Part shown: positions 14,444 to 17,263 of the stretch, piece after piece
Layout of the letters: the number at the start of each line of letters is the position of its first letter
How positions within the stretch are numbered: position 1 is the stretch's first letter
Assembly (NCBI GenBank): GCA_032156805.1
Contig: JALDXQ010000156.1
Span: forward strand, 1-17,263
DNA length: 17,263 nucleotides
Reading direction: 5' to 3'
DNA from: Gp6-AA40 sp032156805
GTDB lineage: Bacteria > Acidobacteriota > Vicinamibacteria > Vicinamibacterales > UBA2999
Notes under the pieces: generated by a model
The model's input: only the letters and a program-made list of their open reading frames with translations
Database searches by the model: none
Told to the model about the DNA's origin: nothing
Position numbers and translations under genes: made by a program

Positions 14444-16486
14444 ATGATTCTGCCCGTTCACACGCATCTCCGCGAACACCTCACGCAGGTGATCGCCAGC
14501 CTTTATTCCCTCGAGCGATCGAGTCTGCCCTCGCTCGTGCTCGACTATCCGCCCAATCGCGATCTCGGCGACCTCGGAACTCCAGCTGCGTTCGAACTGG
14601 CCCGGCGACTCCGTAAAGCTCCGCGTGCGATCGCACAGGAAGTGGCGGCCGCGTTCGGAACGCTGGCGGGAGTCCGCCAGGTCACGGCAGCACCCAACGG
14701 ATATCTCAACTTCTTTCTCGAGCGGCCGGCTTTCCTGCTCGATCGCCTGTCGTCAACCGCGGCACCGTCAACCGAGGGCGCCGGCAAGGCGATCGTCGAG
14801 CACACCGCCATCAATCCTAACAAGGCCGCTCACATCGGGCATCTGCGGAACTCCGCGCTTGGTGACACCCTCGTTCGGGTCCTGCGGTTCAGTGGCATCC
14901 CGGTCGAGGTCCAGAACTACATCGACGACACGGGCGTCCAGGTTGCGGACGTCGTCGTGGGTCTTCGCGTGCTCGAGAAGATGTCGCTCGCGGACGTCCG
15001 GAAGGTCGCCGACACCACGCGATTCGACTACTACTGCTGGGACCTTTACGCGCGCGTGACTGACTGGTATGGCGAAGACAAGGCGCGACTGGAGATCAGG
15101 GCACAGACGCTCCACGACATCGAGCACGGGGGCAACGAGAGCGCCGATATCGCCGGCCTGGTCGCCGATCGCATCGTCCGATGCCACCTGAAGACGATGG
15201 CGCGGATGAACGTTGACTACGACCTGCTCACGTGGGAGGGGGACATCCTGCGCCTCAAGTTCTGGGCGCAGGCATTTGACGTTTTGAAAGCCAAGGGCGC
15301 GGTCTACCTGCGAACCGAGGGGCGACTGGCAGGGTGCTGGGTGATGCCCATTCAGGAAGAGCTCGAGCACACGCCCAACGGACCAGCGCCGACGTCCTCG
15401 ACCCCGGGCGCAACCGAAAGCGACGACGATGCCGAGGAGCGGGAGAAGGTCATCGTTCGATCGAACGGCGTCGTGACCTATGTCGGGAAAGACATCGCCT
15501 ACCAGTTCTGGAAGCTGGGACTGCTCGGGCGCGACTTCCTGTATCGCGTCTTCGCGGAGAAACCGAATGGCCCACTGTGGGCAACGAGCAGCACGGACGG
15601 CGTCGCGGAGCATCCCAGCTACGGTGGGGCGGCATACGTGTACAACGTCATCGACGTCCGACAGGCGTACTTGCAGAAGCTGCTCAAGCAGGCGCTGATC
15701 GCCGTCGGCCACCCCGAGGGCGCGCAGCGATCGCATCACTTCTCGTACGAAATGGTCGCACTGTCCCACGCGACGGCTCGCGAGCTCGGCTTCGCTCCGC
15801 CGCCCGACTCCGAAGAAGCTCGACGGCCGTTCGTCGAGGTCTCAGGCCGCAAGGGCCTTGGTGTCAAAGCTGACGACTTGCTTGACATCGTCATCCGGAA
15901 AGCGCGGGAGGAAGTGACGCGGCGCAGCCCTGAGCTGCCCGATGACGAGGTGACACACATCGCCGGGCTGATCGGCGTCGCAGCGGTACGCTACTTCCTC
16001 ATCAAGTTCTCGCGCGGCAAGGTCATCGCGTTCGACCTCGAAGAGGCGATCAGCTTTCAGGGTGAGACCGGTCCGTACATTCAGTACGCGATCGTCCGGA
16101 TCAACAACATCTTCCGGAACGTGCAGGAACGGGACGGGCTCGAAGAAGCCGCGCTGCTGACCGCACTGGGTCAGCATCCTGCGGGCGAGTTGACCGGCGA
16201 CAACGGTCACGAGCTGTGGGCCCTGGTGCTCGAGGCGTCCCGTCTCGACGAGATCGTCGAGCAGGTTGTCGCCACGCTCGAGTTCTCCGTGCTCGCTAAA
16301 TATGCGTTCGGGCTGGCTCAGGCATTCAATGCCTATTACAACCTTCAGCCTCCCAGTCGCTCGTCAATCCTGAACGAGGAGCGCGATAATGTGCGCCGGT
16401 GGCGGGCAGCCGGCGTGATCTACGTGCGCAACCAACTGACCCGAGCGCTGGACCTCATGGGTATTGGAGTGCCGCAGAGGATGTAA
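14444..16486 (+). CDS. argS: Arginyl-tRNA synthetase, long variant
   Basis: Charges tRNA-Arg with arginine in the cytoplasm (class I synthetase). The order is an N-terminal Add1-like domain (HLREHLTQVIASLYS ... PNRDLGDLGTPAAFELARRL), the catalytic HIGH motif (130-133, in NPNKAAHIGHLRNSALGDT), the NYIDDTGVQVADV strand, the RSNGVVTYVGKDIAYQFWKL block, and a C-terminal anticodon-binding helical domain (TGPYIQYAIVRINNIFR). The KMSKS position reads SGRKGLGVKADDLLD (from 467), a degenerate form as in many ArgS. At 680 residues it is about 100 longer than common bacterial ArgS. One extra piece is an acidic, low-complexity stretch at about 309-335 (ESDDDAEEREK). The ATG at 14444 (AGGA 6 nt before) starts the conserved domain; the open frame to 14309 is not supported. 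Transcribed with the amidotransferase gene 2 bp downstream. Confidence 0.95.
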   Translation: MILPVHTHLREHLTQVIASLYSLERSSLPSLVLDYPPNRDLGDLGTPAAFELARRLRKAPRAIAQEVAAAFGTLAGVRQVTAAPNGYLNFFLERPAFLLDRLSSTAAPSTEGAGKAIVEHTAINPNKAAHIGHLRNSALGDTLVRVLRFSGIPVEVQNYIDDTGVQVADVVVGLRVLEKMSLADVRKVADTTRFDYYCWDLYARVTDWYGEDKARLEIRAQTLHDIEHGGNESADIAGLVADRIVRCHLKTMARMNVDYDLLTWEGDILRLKFWAQAFDVLKAKGAVYLRTEGRLAGCWVMPIQEELEHTPNGPAPTSSTPGATESDDDAEEREKVIVRSNGVVTYVGKDIAYQFWKLGLLGRDFLYRVFAEKPNGPLWATSSTDGVAEHPSYGGAAYVYNVIDVRQAYLQKLLKQALIAVGHPEGAQRSHHFSYEMVALSHATARELGFAPPPDSEEARRPFVEVSGRKGLGVKADDLLDIVIRKAREEVTRRSPELPDDEVTHIAGLIGVAAVRYFLIKFSRGKVIAFDLEEAISFQGETGPYIQYAIVRINNIFRNVQERDGLEEAALLTALGQHPAGELTGDNGHELWALVLEASRLDEIVEQVVATLEFSVLAKYAFGLAQAFNAYYNLQPPSRSSILNEERDNVRRWRAAGVIYVRNQLTRALDLMGIGVPQRM

Positions 16487-16488
16487 GC

Positions 16489-17169
16489 ATGCCGACCATA
16501 GCCATTTCGCCATGCGACAAGCTTCGTGACTACGAAGAAGCCATCCGTAGGGCCGGTGCGGATGTGCGTGTGCTCGATCGATCGGTAGACCGTCCGGTCG
16601 ACGTCATCAAATCAGTCGATGGCCTGCTGCTGCCAGGCGGCGGAGACGTGCTGCCGTCGATCTACGGCGAGGCCGCGCACCCGACGTATTCAGCCGCCGA
16701 GCCGGGCCGCGACGACTACGAGCTCGAACTCGCTCGACGCGCCGTCGAAGCCGACCTTCCGCTTCTCGCGATCTGCCGTGGCATCCAGGTGCTCAACGTC
16801 GCGCGTGGAGGTTCGCTGGTGCAGGACATCCAGGAAGAGATTGGCGTCACCGTTAATCACACGCAGCGTGAATCACCGGTGACGATCGCTCATGAAGTCT
16901 GGATGGCCGAAGGCAGCCTCCTCGACCGCCTGATGCACGAGCATCTCGACAGCGATTCCTGCCAGGTGAACAGCCGACATCATCAGGCGCCGAAGGTGCT
17001 TGGTGAGGGTCTCGCTGTCTGCGGCACGGCCCCCGATGGTGTGATCGAAGCCATCGAGGATCCGAGCCGCCGTTTCTGCCTGGGCGTCCAGTGGCATCCC
17101 GAAAACTTCTACCGCACCGGCGAGTTCAGGCCGATCTTCGAAGGGTTCGTGGAGGCCGCCAAGAAGTAG
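16489..17169 (+). CDS. Class I glutamine amidotransferase-like hydrolase (peptidase C26, PuuD-like)
   Basis: A 226-residue cytoplasmic hydrolase of the gamma-glutamyl-gamma-aminobutyrate hydrolase family. The nucleophile is C96 in LLAICRGIQVLNVARGGSLVQDI, and the His-Glu pair is H203 and E205 in GVQWHPENFY. LLLPGGGDVLPSIYGE and NSRHHQAPKVLG are typical of C26 enzymes. Family members release glutamate from gamma-glutamyl conjugates, for example in putrescine breakdown. No other polyamine gene is nearby, so the true substrate is open and I do not use the symbol puuD. The N-terminus is short: only about 10 residues separate the first strand (PTIAISP) from the YEEAIRRAGADV helix, and the protein is about 30 residues shorter than usual. 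The ATG at 16489 lies 2 bp after argS, with AGAGG inside the argS end, indicating one transcript. Confidence 0.88.
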   Translation: MPTIAISPCDKLRDYEEAIRRAGADVRVLDRSVDRPVDVIKSVDGLLLPGGGDVLPSIYGEAAHPTYSAAEPGRDDYELELARRAVEADLPLLAICRGIQVLNVARGGSLVQDIQEEIGVTVNHTQRESPVTIAHEVWMAEGSLLDRLMHEHLDSDSCQVNSRHHQAPKVLGEGLAVCGTAPDGVIEAIEDPSRRFCLGVQWHPENFYRTGEFRPIFEGFVEAAKK

Positions 17170-17173
17170 GGGT

Positions 17174-17191
17174 GCCGGCTACTTCTCCGGC
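17174..17191 (+). terminator. Weak hairpin after the amidotransferase gene
   Basis: GCCGG-N8-CCGGC begins 5 nt after the stop, followed by a pyrimidine-rich CCTCTAACTTCTC. A second pair, CTTCTC (17198-17203) with GAGAAG (17221-17226), follows. Neither has a true U-tract. Nothing else is identifiable up to the window end. Confidence 0.35.
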
Positions 17192-17263
17192 CTCTAACTT
17201 CTCGACAGAGTTGTAGCGTTGAGAAGCGCGAGAGACACATCTGTGGAATTTTCCGCTCGCGGC

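Noticed and set aside
14768..15769. 333-codon frame antisense to argS
   Set aside because: Shadow of argS codon bias (Val/Asp/Leu/Arg-rich). No motif and no ribosome site.

Overview
The window is about 17 kb of GC-rich chromosomal DNA, densely packed with genes. It carries mainly housekeeping functions plus a chemotaxis locus and a few poorly understood genes. I see no rRNA, tRNA, CRISPR array, insertion sequence or phage gene. The 811-residue duplicated orphan ABC permease is of the ADOP type, which is characteristic of Acidobacteriota. Together with the GC content and the Gram-negative envelope genes (lnt, a PBP1A-type enzyme, SPOR), it points to an acidobacterium, possibly Vicinamibacteria. 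The phylum assignment is an inference from these proteins only.

Layout. Bases 1-818 (minus) hold the first 272 codons of dnaK, with a near-consensus promoter. Diverging from it at 985-3342 is a PBP1A-type peptidoglycan synthase. A short repeat/hairpin tract and a 72-residue two-helix membrane protein with its own promoter follow. Then comes a minus-strand run that reads, in transcription order, MCP chemoreceptor (10659-9076), lnt (about 8963-7395), prfB (7355-6218) and ADOP permease (6218-3783). prfB has an in-frame UGA at codon 26 with the full signal for programmed +1 frameshifting. Its stop overlaps the permease start by one base.

The 177 bp between the chemoreceptor and a small secreted carboxypeptidase-regulatory-like protein (10837-11184, plus) holds two divergent promoters of the flagellar sigma-28 (FliA) type, sharing TCAAG-N14-GCCGATTG. 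This is the most informative regulatory signal in the window. It ties an uncharacterised secreted protein to the motility/chemotaxis regulon.

Further right, on the minus strand, are a SPOR-domain membrane protein with a probably near-leaderless promoter, and a two-gene unit of a secreted TPR protein and a 195-residue protein of uncertain, perhaps V4R-like, fold (ATGA overlap). On the plus strand argS (an unusually long variant with an acidic insertion) is followed after 2 bp by a class I glutamine-amidotransferase-like gene of the PuuD/peptidase C26 family.

Most of the window is ordinary core genome. I do not see a clear new multi-gene system. The best leads are the divergent sigma-28 pair, the V4R-like/TPR operon, the prfB-permease coupling and the ArgS variant. 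All promoter and hairpin calls were made by eye.
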